Origin: Alloclostridium intestinigallinarum
Lineage (GTDB): Bacteria > Bacillota > Clostridia > Christensenellales > UBA3700
Direction: 5' to 3'
DNA length: 27,729 nucleotides
Assembly: GCA_904393845.1 (NCBI GenBank)
Contig: CAJFNB010000018.1
Coordinates: 1-27,729 of the forward strand
Under the pieces are notes generated by a model. The model did not search any database. It saw only the letters and a program-made list of their open reading frames with translations, and was not told where the DNA came from. Position 1 is the stretch's first letter, and each line of letters begins with the position of its first letter. Made by a program: the position numbers and the translations under genes. Shown piece by piece: positions 9,405-16,963 of this stretch.

Positions 9405-9689
9405 TCAGCAGTCGCGCGGCGCCGGACACACTACGTTTCCGCCCGAACGCTCGCCAAGTTCTATCAGAATGGCGTCCTCGCCTATTTTGACGATGTTCTT
9501 CCACGGAACGAAGATGCTTTCGTCCCCCGATATGTTCTTGAAGAACTTCTTTTCGCCCGGCACTATTATGCCGAGGACGTTTCCCGAACAAGTGAGCGCC
9601 ATGTCCAGAATCCGCCCCAATTTCTTGCCGTCGGTGATGTTTACCACCTCTTTTTCCCTTAGTTCGCAAAAAGTAAGATCGGATATCAT
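9405..9689 (-). CDS. ymxH: YlmC/YmxH family PRC-barrel sporulation protein
   Basis: A 94-residue PRC-barrel protein of the YlmC/YmxH family, which in Firmicutes typically follows sigG. The sequence opens with SDLTFCELREKEVVNI, then DGKKLGRI..MAL, an IIVPGEKKFF strand and IFVPWKNIVKIGEDAILIEL, the usual order of the barrel strands. The last 15 residues contain two Cys (VVCPAPRDC). Molecular function is not established; family members are linked to sporulation by gene context. Its Shine-Dalgarno sequence lies in the 3' arm of the hairpin that terminates sigG (9690-9721), so expression should depend on read-through and hairpin opening. Confidence 0.85.
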   Translation of the reverse strand: MISDLTFCELREKEVVNITDGKKLGRILDMALTCSGNVLGIIVPGEKKFFKNISGDESIFVPWKNIVKIGEDAILIELGERSGGNVVCPAPRDC

Positions 9690-9721
9690 AAAAACCCTCC
9701 GCCATATCTTATGCGGAGGGT
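9690..9721 (-). terminator. sigG terminator that embeds the ymxH ribosome binding site
   Basis: Minus-strand stem ACCCTCCGC/GCGGAGGGT (9713-9721 with 9694-9702) is followed by five Ts and then directly by the ymxH ATG at 9689. The 3' arm contains GGAGG, 6-10 nt before that ATG, so one hairpin serves as intrinsic terminator and as a sequestered Shine-Dalgarno. Confidence 0.8.
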
Positions 9722-9727
9722 GGAGAC

Positions 9728-10501
9728 TTAATACTTATCTATTACAAATTCTTTGATATACGCCAGAGCGCTTTTTTCGAGCCGGCTTACCTGCGCCTGG
9801 GATATTCCCATGATTTCGGATATTTCCGTCTGCGTTCTGCCCTTGAAATATCTCAGAGTTATTATCCTTTTTTCCCTTTCGGGCAGCTCTTCGAGCGCGG
9901 TTTTGATGGATATGTCGTCTATCCACCTGTCTTCGCAGCAGCGTTTGTCGCCCAGCTGTTCCAGCAGACTTACGCTGTCGTCGCCTTCGCCGTAAACGCA
10001 TTCCTGCAAAGATATCGGTTCGCTTACGGCGTCGAGCGCCGTTACCACGTCCCTGTACGGCACGTCTATTTCCGCCGCCACTTCCATAAGAGAAGGTTCG
10101 CTCCTTCCCACCGACATCTCTTCGCGCGCCTTTAACGTTTTATAGGCTATGTCGCGCATACTGCGGCTGACTTTGATTGACGTCCCTTCCTTCACGAATC
10201 GTCTTATTTCGCCCACAATCATGGGCACGGCATATGTGGAAAACCTCACGTTAAACGCGGGATTGAAGCCGTCTATCGCTTTCATAAGACCTACGATGCC
10301 GACCTGAAACAAATCGTCGCTGTTTGCCTTGCCCTTAAACCTCTGTACCAGCGAGAGTACAAGGCGGATATTCGCCATTACCAGCGTTTCACGCGCCTCT
10401 TTGTCCCCCGCCGCGCTTTTTTCAAGCAACCGTTCGCATTCTTCGTTTGTAAGGCGCGGAAGCCGCGCCGTGTCCAAATTACATAAGTTTACCTTGTTCA
10501 T
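9728..10501 (-). CDS. sigG: Forespore sigma factor SigG
   Basis: A 257-residue sigma-70 family factor that drives late forespore genes. The N-terminal LDTARLPRLTNEE segment, DLFQVGIVGLMKAID, VRFSTYAVPMIVGEIRRFV and the VSRSMRDIAYK segment mark it as SigF/SigG type. The N-terminal extension and the NIRLVLSLVQRF segment favour SigG. Region 4 ends in EIMGISQAQVSRLEKSAL. There is no pro-sequence, as expected. ATG 10501 has a perfect GGAGGAATT ahead of it. It lies 130 bp downstream of sigE with no terminator between, so read-through from spoIIGA-sigE is likely. I found no good SigF/SigG promoter in the gap. Confidence 0.94.
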   Translation of the reverse strand: MNKVNLCNLDTARLPRLTNEECERLLEKSAAGDKEARETLVMANIRLVLSLVQRFKGKANSDDLFQVGIVGLMKAIDGFNPAFNVRFSTYAVPMIVGEIRRFVKEGTSIKVSRSMRDIAYKTLKAREEMSVGRSEPSLMEVAAEIDVPYRDVVTALDAVSEPISLQECVYGEGDDSVSLLEQLGDKRCCEDRWIDDISIKTALEELPEREKRIITLRYFKGRTQTEISEIMGISQAQVSRLEKSALAYIKEFVIDKY

Positions 10502-10631
10502 AATTCCTCCTTATGTACTTCAAACGAAGAAATTATGCGCAAAGCACCGCGTTTTTATTCCTTGAAAAACAGAAAGCCCATTCCCTGCCGCTTACGCGCT
10601 TACGCCGTACAATTTGTAGTCAATACACGCC

Positions 10632-11342
10632 CTAATACTGCTCAAATTTTGATATTTCCTTTTTTAGCTTTTTCATTACCTTCTTTTCCAGTCGGGATAT
10701 GTACGATTGCGATATGCCCATTATGTCGGCTATTTCCTTTTGCGTCTTTTTCTGTGCGCCCAAAATTCCGAAGCGCATTTTGACTATCTCCTTTTCACGC
10801 GGGGAAAGTTTTTCAAAGCACAAAAGCAATATATCCCTTTCCGCCTCGCTTTCCATATCCTTGTATATTATGTCGCTGTCGGTGCCGAGCACGTCGGAAA
10901 GGAGAAGCACGTTGCCTTCCCAGTCCACGTTCAAAGGCTCGTCAAGCGACATTTCCGATTTCGTCTTGGAGGTTTTACGCAAAAACATAAGTATTTCGTT
11001 TTCTATACATCTGCTCGCATACGTTGCCATTTTTATCTGTTTTTCCGCGTCGAACGAATTTACCGCCTTGATAAGACCTATCGTGCCTACGGATATGAGA
11101 TCTTCAATATCTATGTTTGTATTGTCGAATTTTTTGGCTATATATACGACAAGGCGTAAATTACGCTCTATAAGTTCGTTCTTTGCACGTTCGTCTTTTT
11201 CCGCAAGCCGTTTGATAAGCTGCTTTTCCTCCTCGGGATCGAGCGGCGCGGGCAATGCCTCGCCTCCGCCGATAAAGTCCAGCCTGTTTTCCGAATACAA
11301 ATTCAGCGCCGCAAGTATTTTTGCCAATAATTTCCTGAACAT
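10632..11342 (-). CDS. sigE: Early mother-cell sigma factor SigE (pro-form)
   Basis: A 236-residue sigma-70 family factor for early mother-cell transcription. It begins with a pro-sequence (MFRKLLAKILAALNLYSENR) before FIGGGEALPAPL, the position where SpoIIGA cleaves SigE in Bacillus. Region 2 reads DLISVGTIGLIKAVNSF and MATYASRCIENEILMFLRK. NVDWEGNVLLLSDVLGTD and DIMGISQSYISRLEKKVMKK are very close to SigE. The frame stays open upstream to 11681, but that part overlaps spoIIGA. I place the start at ATG 11342 because GAGGTG, overlapping the spoIIGA stop, precedes it and the pro-sequence starts there. Confidence 0.95.
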   Translation of the reverse strand: MFRKLLAKILAALNLYSENRLDFIGGGEALPAPLDPEEEKQLIKRLAEKDERAKNELIERNLRLVVYIAKKFDNTNIDIEDLISVGTIGLIKAVNSFDAEKQIKMATYASRCIENEILMFLRKTSKTKSEMSLDEPLNVDWEGNVLLLSDVLGTDSDIIYKDMESEAERDILLLCFEKLSPREKEIVKMRFGILGAQKKTQKEIADIMGISQSYISRLEKKVMKKLKKEISKFEQY

Positions 11343-11350
11343 ACCACACC

Positions 11351-12127
11351 TCATATGCCTGCCGGCAGGATTACCTTGAATTCTCCCATGGACGTACCGG
11401 ATATCGCCGCCGTCACATCGTAAACGCTTCTTCCGCTTTCTTCCGGAAAAGTGACGCTTTCGATTTTGATTGCCGGCATATAACTTTCCCCGTTGACGGT
11501 CCTGACCCATATTCCCGAAGCGCGCGCCGCGCCCTTTCCGATCAGTTTTTTCGCCAGCTTCCTGTCTATCACTATTACGCCTTTTCCGCCCCTGATAAGC
11601 GTGTTGCCCGTATCTATGAACCCTTCGCACGATATTTCCGCTCCGCCGGCAAGCAAGACCACCTTGCACTCGCTTCCGCACATACGCTTTCTTGCCATAT
11701 ATCCGGCTATCTGGCGGCTTATGTAGACGAGAACAATGCCTCCCGCGGCGATATATGCGCCCACAAGACTGTCGGGATAATACAGCGCGGAGATGAATTC
11801 CGACGCCGCCATATTATTTATCAACAGAACCGCTCCGCCCAACGCCGCGGTATAGACGAAATAGACGAGCGTTGTCAGCAGATATCGTTTAAAACAGGGG
11901 TATTTGCACATGACCGCCGTCATAACCATAAGCATAAGCACTTTTACAACGCCAGCCGCGGCAAAATTTATATAAGGAACGGCAACGGCGAAACAACTGC
12001 CTATCAGTGCGGATAACGCAATACGCAGTCTGCCCGCCTTGGTTTTAAGGCTTAAAAGCGTTATGTAAGCCAGAAATGCGTCTATAAAAAAGTTACTTAA
12101 CAGCACATATTCCACATAAACTACCAT
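11351..12127 (-). CDS. spoIIGA: Sigma-E processing aspartic protease SpoIIGA
   Basis: A 258-residue membrane protein that cleaves pro-SigE at the asymmetric septum. The N-terminal half is hydrophobic, with about five TM segments starting at VEYVLLSNFFIDAFLAY. The C-terminal half is a retropepsin-like domain with the active-site signature GFIDTGNTLI (catalytic Asp about residue 172), with a candidate flap in WVRTVNGES. Two genes in this order (spoIIGA-sigE, 8 nt apart) form the usual spoIIG operon. Start is uncertain: ATG 12127, ATG 12133 and GTG 12148 are in frame and none has a good Shine-Dalgarno. I prefer 12127 because the N terminus then aligns with family members. A Spo0A-like box lies about 40 nt upstream. 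Confidence 0.9.
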   Translation of the reverse strand: MVVYVEYVLLSNFFIDAFLAYITLLSLKTKAGRLRIALSALIGSCFAVAVPYINFAAAGVVKVLMLMVMTAVMCKYPCFKRYLLTTLVYFVYTAALGGAVLLINNMAASEFISALYYPDSLVGAYIAAGGIVLVYISRQIAGYMARKRMCGSECKVVLLAGGAEISCEGFIDTGNTLIRGGKGVIVIDRKLAKKLIGKGAARASGIWVRTVNGESYMPAIKIESVTFPEESGRSVYDVTAAISGTSMGEFKVILPAGI

Positions 12128-12161
12128 ACGCATATGATAGTATTGCACGGCAAGGAAAAAC

Positions 12162-12179
12162 TTCCGAATATGTCGAAAA
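12162..12179 (-). promoter_or_regulatory. Candidate Spo0A box upstream of spoIIGA
   Basis: The plus-strand sequence TGTCGAAAA (12171-12179) contains the exact 0A-box core TGTCGAA. A weaker copy TTCCGAA (12162-12168) sits 9 bp away in the same orientation. Spo0A-P activates spoIIG in Bacillus, so position and target fit. The matching -10 element is not clear. Confidence 0.55.
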
Positions 12180-12194
12180 TATAAATTTATATCT

Positions 12195-12226
12195 AAAAAG
12201 GGATGCCCCCGTAACGGGACATCCCC
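12195..12226 (-). terminator. Intrinsic terminator of ftsA-ftsZ
   Basis: Minus-strand stem GGGATG/CATCCC, extended by an inner CCCG/CGGG, is followed by TTTTT. It starts about 20 nt past the ftsZ stop and separates the division genes from spoIIGA. Confidence 0.9.
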
Positions 12227-12245
12227 AGCCTTATCACCTTACGTA

Positions 12246-13649
12246 TCAGTTATTGTCGTCGATACGACCTCTGCGCAGACGTTCGAGGAATTTGGGGACG
12301 TTCCTCTTCTCCTGCGGCTGTTCCTGCCCGGGAGCAGACTGTCCGGGCGCAAAGCCCGAAGGCGGATTGGTGTAATTGCGGCCGTATTCGCCGCCCGCGT
12401 TACCGCCGTAGCCTGCGCCGGCGCCGCCGTAATTGTCATTGTAGCGCGGTTCATAGCTGCCCGGTCTTGCGGGGTGCGGGGACGCTTGCTGATACGGGGA
12501 CTGCGAGCCGTATCCGGCGGAATAACCGCCGCCGTTTCTGTAAGACTGCGCGTTGTCGGAATATCCGCCGTTGCCCTGATAAGGCGCCGCATTCTGTCCC
12601 GCGGGTCTGCCGAACACGGGCGCGTCGTAGTTGGGACGGTTGCGCTCCGCCGCCGAAGCGCCTGCGCGGGAATTGCTCTGCTCCTCCTCTTCCTCCTGCG
12701 CCGGTTTTTCGGGGAATCCGGTTGCTATTACGGTTATCTTCACTTTATTCTGATACTCTTCACCCGAATAAATTCCCATACCCCAGATGATGTTTGCGTC
12801 GGGGTCGGCAATGGATTGAACCAGGTTGCACGCGGTGGTGGTTTCGTTCAAAGTGAGATCACTGCCGCCCTGGAAATACATAATTATGTTTTTCGCGCCC
12901 TGAATGTCGGATTCGAGAAGCGGCGACGCCACCGCAAGGCGCATAGCCTTGATGGACTTGTCCGCTCCGCTGGCTTCGCCTATGCCCATGTGCGCCACGC
13001 CCTTGTCGCGCATAACGGCATTGACGTCCGCAAAGTCGAGATTGACGATGGAATCCCTCATAATAAGGTCGCTTATCGACTGCACCGCCTGGCGCAGAAC
13101 TTCATCCGCTTCCTGGAACGCGCGCATTATGGGCACGTCCGCGGGCAAAATATCGTTGAGCTTTTCGTTGGGGATGATAAGCAGCGTATCCACCTGCTTT
13201 CTCAGCTTTTCTATACCGCCCAAAGCGTTGAGCATACGCTTTTTGCCTTCGAATTTAAAAGGAGTGGTAACGACGGCGACGGTAAGTATGTTCTTGTTTT
13301 TCGCAAGCGAAGCTATTACGGGAGCCGCTCCCGTGCCCGTTCCGCCGCCCATTCCGGCGGTGATGAACAGCATATTCACGTTTTTGAGAAGTTCGTCTAT
13401 TTCCTCGCGCGATTCTAGCGCCGCTTTTTCGCCTCTTTCGGGATCCGCGCCTGCTCCAAGCCCCTGCGTGGTGTTTATTCCTATGGGAAGTTTTACGGGA
13501 GCTTCGGAAGCCAGAAGCGCCTGCCTGTCGGTATTTATTGCGACGAACTCGGCTGTGGTTATGCCGGCTCTGACCATCTGGTTTACCGCGTTGCAGCCTC
13601 CTCCGCCCACGCCGAATACTTTTATTTTAGCGGAGCCTATTTCTTCCAT
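12246..13649 (-). CDS. ftsZ: Cell division GTPase FtsZ
   Basis: A 467-residue tubulin-like GTPase that forms the Z ring. The GTPase core (about 1-313) shows GVGGGGCNAV, INTD, the nucleotide loop GGGTGTG (101-107), the PNEKL segment and the T7 loop NLDFADV (203-209). The conserved C-terminal peptide RNVPKFLERLRR (449-460), which binds FtsA and other partners, is present. The linker between them (about 315-447) is unusually long at roughly 135 residues. After an acidic EEEEE patch it is rich in Gly, Tyr, Asn, Gln and Ser, with 13 Tyr by my count. Its Shine-Dalgarno GGAGGG overlaps the end of ftsA, so ftsA and ftsZ are one transcript, closed by the terminator at 12195-12226. Confidence 0.98.
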   Translation of the reverse strand: MEEIGSAKIKVFGVGGGGCNAVNQMVRAGITTAEFVAINTDRQALLASEAPVKLPIGINTTQGLGAGADPERGEKAALESREEIDELLKNVNMLFITAGMGGGTGTGAAPVIASLAKNKNILTVAVVTTPFKFEGKKRMLNALGGIEKLRKQVDTLLIIPNEKLNDILPADVPIMRAFQEADEVLRQAVQSISDLIMRDSIVNLDFADVNAVMRDKGVAHMGIGEASGADKSIKAMRLAVASPLLESDIQGAKNIIMYFQGGSDLTLNETTTACNLVQSIADPDANIIWGMGIYSGEEYQNKVKITVIATGFPEKPAQEEEEEQSNSRAGASAAERNRPNYDAPVFGRPAGQNAAPYQGNGGYSDNAQSYRNGGGYSAGYGSQSPYQQASPHPARPGSYEPRYNDNYGGAGAGYGGNAGGEYGRNYTNPPSGFAPGQSAPGQEQPQEKRNVPKFLERLRRGRIDDNN

Positions 13650-13653
13650 AAGT

Positions 13654-14805
13654 CTATACCCTCCTTAGTCTGTTGATGAATTTACTGAAAAAGCTCCTCT
13701 CGCTTTTTCTTAAGTGTGCCTGTCTCATTACGGAGATAAGCGACGAATATTCCGGTTTATCGTATCCCGGTACGTTTGGCGCCAGCGGCGTTATCGCCCT
13801 GCCCATACTCTTTGCCAGATATTTTATTGCACCTTTCATATTGAAAAATGCGTTGCCCGTGGCGAAAATCCGCCTTGTGGACTGCGCGTCCGCCACGTTG
13901 TCGAATACGTTGTTAATCTCTCCCGCCACTTCACGCAGACAGCTTCTTACAATCTCGTTTATGTCGGAAGCACGGTATTTCAGCACGTCGCCGTCCTTCG
14001 GAAGAGAATAGAAGGACACCTGCTCGAAATCGTCGGTCAGGTCTATCTGACCCAGCAGCGACAGCGCGGAATAAAAGTCCACGTCCAGCCTTTCGGTAAG
14101 TTCCGCCGCGATTATCGCGCTGCCCGTGGTCACCGATTCAAGCCCCTGCAAGCCATCTCCGCGCACTCCCGCCAACGAACATTCCAGAAAACCGAAGTCC
14201 ACCAGCACTTCTCCGCCCGCGCGGTAGGAATCGTCCAGCAACGTAAGCCCTTCCGCATGCGCGGAAGAAATATACTCCGTTCCGGCAAAGTTCAGTGCGG
14301 AAGCTATTCTGTCTACGGCGTCGCAAAAGCCCTTTTTGCAGGACAGGTAGGAATTGTAAGTCGTCATTGTCCTGCCCGACATACCTACAGGGTTGTATAC
14401 CACGTCCCCGCCGTCCACACGGTAACCGAGCGCGCAATGCTGGATTACGTTGCGCGTTTTATTGAGCACTTCCAGTCCGCGCACAGCCGCCTTGTCGGCA
14501 ATGTTGCGCGTTATGACGCTGTCTTCGTTCAAAACCGTAAGGTTTTCGTCGGCGTAAAATTCGCAGAATGCGGAAGGTACGCCCACGTACAGCACGTCGA
14601 AATTGCCGTGGGAAGGAAGCGTGTTGAATGCTTTGACGACCGCGTCTTCCAAAGAGGCGGTATTATACAACTCGCCTTCGCCGTAGCCGTCGTAAGTTTC
14701 GGATTTTATGCCGGAAATGCTTATTATACCTTTTCCCGATCCGGAACCCGTGGCAACGGTAACGGCGTCCGACCTGACGTCAAGAACGCATATATCCTTT
14801 CCCAT
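13654..14805 (-). CDS. ftsA: Divergent FtsA-family actin-like division protein
   Basis: A 383-residue protein in the ftsA position, 4 bp before ftsZ. FtsA identity is supported by the 1C-domain segment NPVGMSGRTM (about 138-147), a following AEGLTLL segment, and a basic amphipathic C-terminal helix SFFSKFINRLRRV that would tether it to the membrane. The actin-type ATP motifs are degenerate. Phosphate-1 reads LDVRSDAVT (8-16) instead of a D-I-G-T/S-T pattern. Phosphate-2 reads VDFGFLECSLA (201-211) without the Gly-Gly-Gly-Thr run. The adenosine motif is ATGNAFFN. ATP binding is therefore doubtful. It has its own consensus promoter (14813-14841), with about one nucleotide or none between the predicted transcript start and the ATG, and no Shine-Dalgarno. 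Confidence 0.85.
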   Translation of the reverse strand: MGKDICVLDVRSDAVTVATGSGSGKGIISISGIKSETYDGYGEGELYNTASLEDAVVKAFNTLPSHGNFDVLYVGVPSAFCEFYADENLTVLNEDSVITRNIADKAAVRGLEVLNKTRNVIQHCALGYRVDGGDVVYNPVGMSGRTMTTYNSYLSCKKGFCDAVDRIASALNFAGTEYISSAHAEGLTLLDDSYRAGGEVLVDFGFLECSLAGVRGDGLQGLESVTTGSAIIAAELTERLDVDFYSALSLLGQIDLTDDFEQVSFYSLPKDGDVLKYRASDINEIVRSCLREVAGEINNVFDNVADAQSTRRIFATGNAFFNMKGAIKYLAKSMGRAITPLAPNVPGYDKPEYSSLISVMRQAHLRKSERSFFSKFINRLRRV

Positions 14806-14812
14806 ACTTCAT

Positions 14813-14841
14813 ATTATAATGCAAACGAAGGGCTCTGTCAA
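14813..14841 (-). promoter_or_regulatory. Consensus sigma-A promoter of ftsA-ftsZ
   Basis: Perfect -35 TTGACA (14836-14841), 17-bp spacer, perfect -10 TATAAT (14813-14818). Only 7 nt separate the -10 from the ftsA ATG (14805), so the predicted start is at 14806 or 14805 and the transcript should be leaderless or nearly so. Confidence 0.85.
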
Positions 14842-14855
14842 TAGTTTTCAATAAA

Positions 14856-14886
14856 TATATAAAATGCGCGCATAAAAATGCGCGCG
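14856..14886 (-). terminator. Terminator at the end of the mraZ-ftsQ operon
   Basis: Minus-strand stem GCGCGCA/TGCGCGC with a TTTTTA loop (14865-14885) is followed by ATTTTATATATTT. It begins 7 nt past the ftsQ stop. The U tract is interrupted, so termination may be partial. Confidence 0.6.
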
Positions 14887-14892
14887 CCCGCG

Positions 14893-15666
14893 TTACGCGC
14901 GAGGATAATTTTCGGGAAACGTGGAAGAATGCGCTACGGAAATTCTTCCGTCGGTGTCAACCTCCGTGTAAAAGAATCCGCTTTCGCACCCGGAAAAATC
15001 ATCTTCCATCGTCAAAAGGTACGCCTTGTAAAGTCCGCCGAATATTGCGTCCATATCCCCTTCCGCATACATGAGAAGGTGCGCGCCCGTATTTGTGAGT
15101 ATATCCACGTAATTGCCGTCAGAATAGTAAGTCACCGATTGTACAAAGTAAGAAATTTTTTCGTTCATAAGGAGATTGGACTCCCCTCCCGCTATTATCG
15201 CGGAAAGCCAGGGTATATCGGCAAACGCGCCCGCCTGCGCCGTGAGAGTGTATCCGGACACGGATATATATCCGCTTTCGGGGGCGGCGGAAGTTACGGA
15301 AACAACCTTCAATTCCCTGTCAAGCAACGCGTATCCGCCGTCGCAGGGAATACAGACGAATGCTTTTCTCAACGTGCAGTTAATGGAAACGGTTCCGGGA
15401 AAAGTGCGCTCCACGGTTATGACTTTCACCTGCGGATAAGCAGCCTCCACGTTCGAACGCACCACGCTTTCGTCAACGGAGAAAATGCTTCCGCCGTCCT
15501 TTACGCCGCTAGCCGCAACTATCCCGGACGATACTTCATCGTCAAAAGTGACGTCGGCGGTGGTCACTACGCGTACTTCGCCTATCGCGAAAATACTGCA
15601 GGCAAGCACTATCGTGACCACCACGATACCAAGCACCGTTATTAAAATAGCTGCTCTTTTGTTCAT
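14893..15666 (-). CDS. ftsQ: Divisome protein FtsQ/DivIB
   Basis: A 257-residue bitopic protein of the FtsQ-FtsL-FtsB complex that controls septal wall synthesis. A short basic N terminus (MNKR) and one TM helix (about 7-30) lead into a POTRA domain (about 31-101: VRVVTTADVTFDDE...VITVERTFPGTVSINCTLRKA), then the GYALLD strand typical of the beta domain. The length is normal. The start codon overlaps the murA stop by one base (TAATG), indicating translational coupling. It is the last gene before the terminator at 14856-14886. In Bacillus divIB also sits between the mur genes and ftsA. Confidence 0.88.
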   Translation of the reverse strand: MNKRAAILITVLGIVVVTIVLACSIFAIGEVRVVTTADVTFDDEVSSGIVAASGVKDGGSIFSVDESVVRSNVEAAYPQVKVITVERTFPGTVSINCTLRKAFVCIPCDGGYALLDRELKVVSVTSAAPESGYISVSGYTLTAQAGAFADIPWLSAIIAGGESNLLMNEKISYFVQSVTYYSDGNYVDILTNTGAHLLMYAEGDMDAIFGGLYKAYLLTMEDDFSGCESGFFYTEVDTDGRISVAHSSTFPENYPRA

Positions 15667-16922
15667 TAAACGACCCTGGTTATATTCGCGCCCAGCCCGG
15701 ATAAAACGGGCGCCATGTCTTCGTATCCCCTGTCAATATGATAGATGTCCTTTACTTCCGTCCTTCCTTCCGCGGCAAGCCCCGCCAGAACGAGCGAGGC
15801 GCCTCCGCGCAGATCGGTCGCGTGCACTTCCGCCCCGTGCAGTCCGGGCACGCCGCGTACGACGGCGGTTCTGTCGCGCACCGTAATGTCCGCGCCCATC
15901 TTGATGAGCTGGGGCACCGTTTTGAAACGCGTTTCGAAGATATTCTCCGCAATGACGGACGTACCCCTGGAAATGGTCTGCAACGCCATTATCTGCGTCT
16001 GCAAGTCGGTAGGAAAGCCCGGATAGTACATCGTATCTATTCTTTCGAGCGATTTGAGCCTGCCCTTGCTTCTTACCGATATTTTATCATTTTTGCATAT
16101 AACTTTGCAAGCGGTTTTGGACATTTTCGCTATAAGCGAAGAAAGGTGTTCTGGAACGACTCCGTCGAGCGTGACGTTGCCGCCGCACATGGCGGTCGCA
16201 ATCATATATGTACCCGCTATTATCCTGTCGGGAATCGGAGTGTAAGTTACGCCGTGCAGCCGCTCCACCCCCTCCACCGTTATCATACTGCTCCCCGCTC
16301 CCGAAACCCTCGCGCCCATGGCGTTCAGAAAATTCTGCAAGTCGGAAATCTCCGGTTCTTTGGCGCAGTTCCTTATGACCGTAACGCCGCGCGTGAAAAC
16401 GCTTGCCATCATTAAATTTTCGGTAGCGCCCACGCTGGGCAGATCCAGAAGTATCTGCGCGGAATGCGCGCCTGTGGCGTCGCAGTCCAGATAACCGCTC
16501 TCTTCGTCTATGGTGATTCCCAGTTCCCTCAGCCCCGACAGATGTATGTCTATCGGGCGCATACCTATCTCGCACCCGCCGGGATAGGAAATTTTCGCCT
16601 TTTTCATACGCGACAGCATGGGACCCATTAAAAATATCGACGAGCGCAGCTCTTTTGCGAGCACGCACGGTATCGCGTCGCAGTATATGTCGCGCGAATC
16701 TATGGTGATACCGCCTCTGTCGTCGCGCGTGATGACGCAGCCGATACCGGCGAGTATTTTAAGCATGTTTCTTATATCGGAAATTTCGGGACAGTTTTTA
16801 AGAGTCACTTCCTCCTGCGTAAGTATGCTTGCCGCGAGCAGCGGCAATACGCTGTTTTTTGCTGCCTTCACCCTTATTCGCCCTTCCAAGGGGCGGCCGC
16901 CTTCTATTATGTATCTGCTCAT
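15666..16922 (-). CDS. murA: UDP-N-acetylglucosamine 1-carboxyvinyltransferase MurA
   Basis: A 418-residue cytoplasmic enzyme for the first committed step of peptidoglycan synthesis, enolpyruvyl transfer from PEP to UDP-GlcNAc. It has the N-terminal KAAKNSVLPLLAAS signature (K22, N23) and the loop GGCEIGMRPID with the catalytic Cys at about residue 117, so it should be fosfomycin-sensitive in type. The GFPTDLQTQIMAL and ENIFETRF segments are also typical. I use ATG 16922 because GGAGAG precedes it and the product starts with the usual IIEGG strand. ATG 16937 would add five residues. It occupies the slot held by murG-murB in Bacillus. Confidence 0.97.
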   Translation of the reverse strand: MSRYIIEGGRPLEGRIRVKAAKNSVLPLLAASILTQEEVTLKNCPEISDIRNMLKILAGIGCVITRDDRGGITIDSRDIYCDAIPCVLAKELRSSIFLMGPMLSRMKKAKISYPGGCEIGMRPIDIHLSGLRELGITIDEESGYLDCDATGAHSAQILLDLPSVGATENLMMASVFTRGVTVIRNCAKEPEISDLQNFLNAMGARVSGAGSSMITVEGVERLHGVTYTPIPDRIIAGTYMIATAMCGGNVTLDGVVPEHLSSLIAKMSKTACKVICKNDKISVRSKGRLKSLERIDTMYYPGFPTDLQTQIMALQTISRGTSVIAENIFETRFKTVPQLIKMGADITVRDRTAVVRGVPGLHGAEVHATDLRGGASLVLAGLAAEGRTEVKDIYHIDRGYEDMAPVLSGLGANITRVV

Positions 16923-16963
16923 ATTTTCTCTCCACACCGTAGCGGCGTAATGCCGTTATGTAT

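Noticed and set aside
10509..10538. GCATA-18-CATAAGG as a SigG-type promoter of sigG
   Set aside because: The -10 match is poor and overlaps the Shine-Dalgarno, so a transcript would start almost at the ATG although a strong SD is present.
10632..11681. A 349-residue version of SigE starting at 11681
   Set aside because: The extra N-terminal part overlaps spoIIGA in another frame and is Arg-rich without family similarity; the pro-SigE start with a Shine-Dalgarno is at 11342.
12474..13418. A 314-codon plus-strand open frame opposite ftsZ
   Set aside because: It is antisense to unambiguous FtsZ coding sequence, including the GGGTGTG motif, and its product has no family features.
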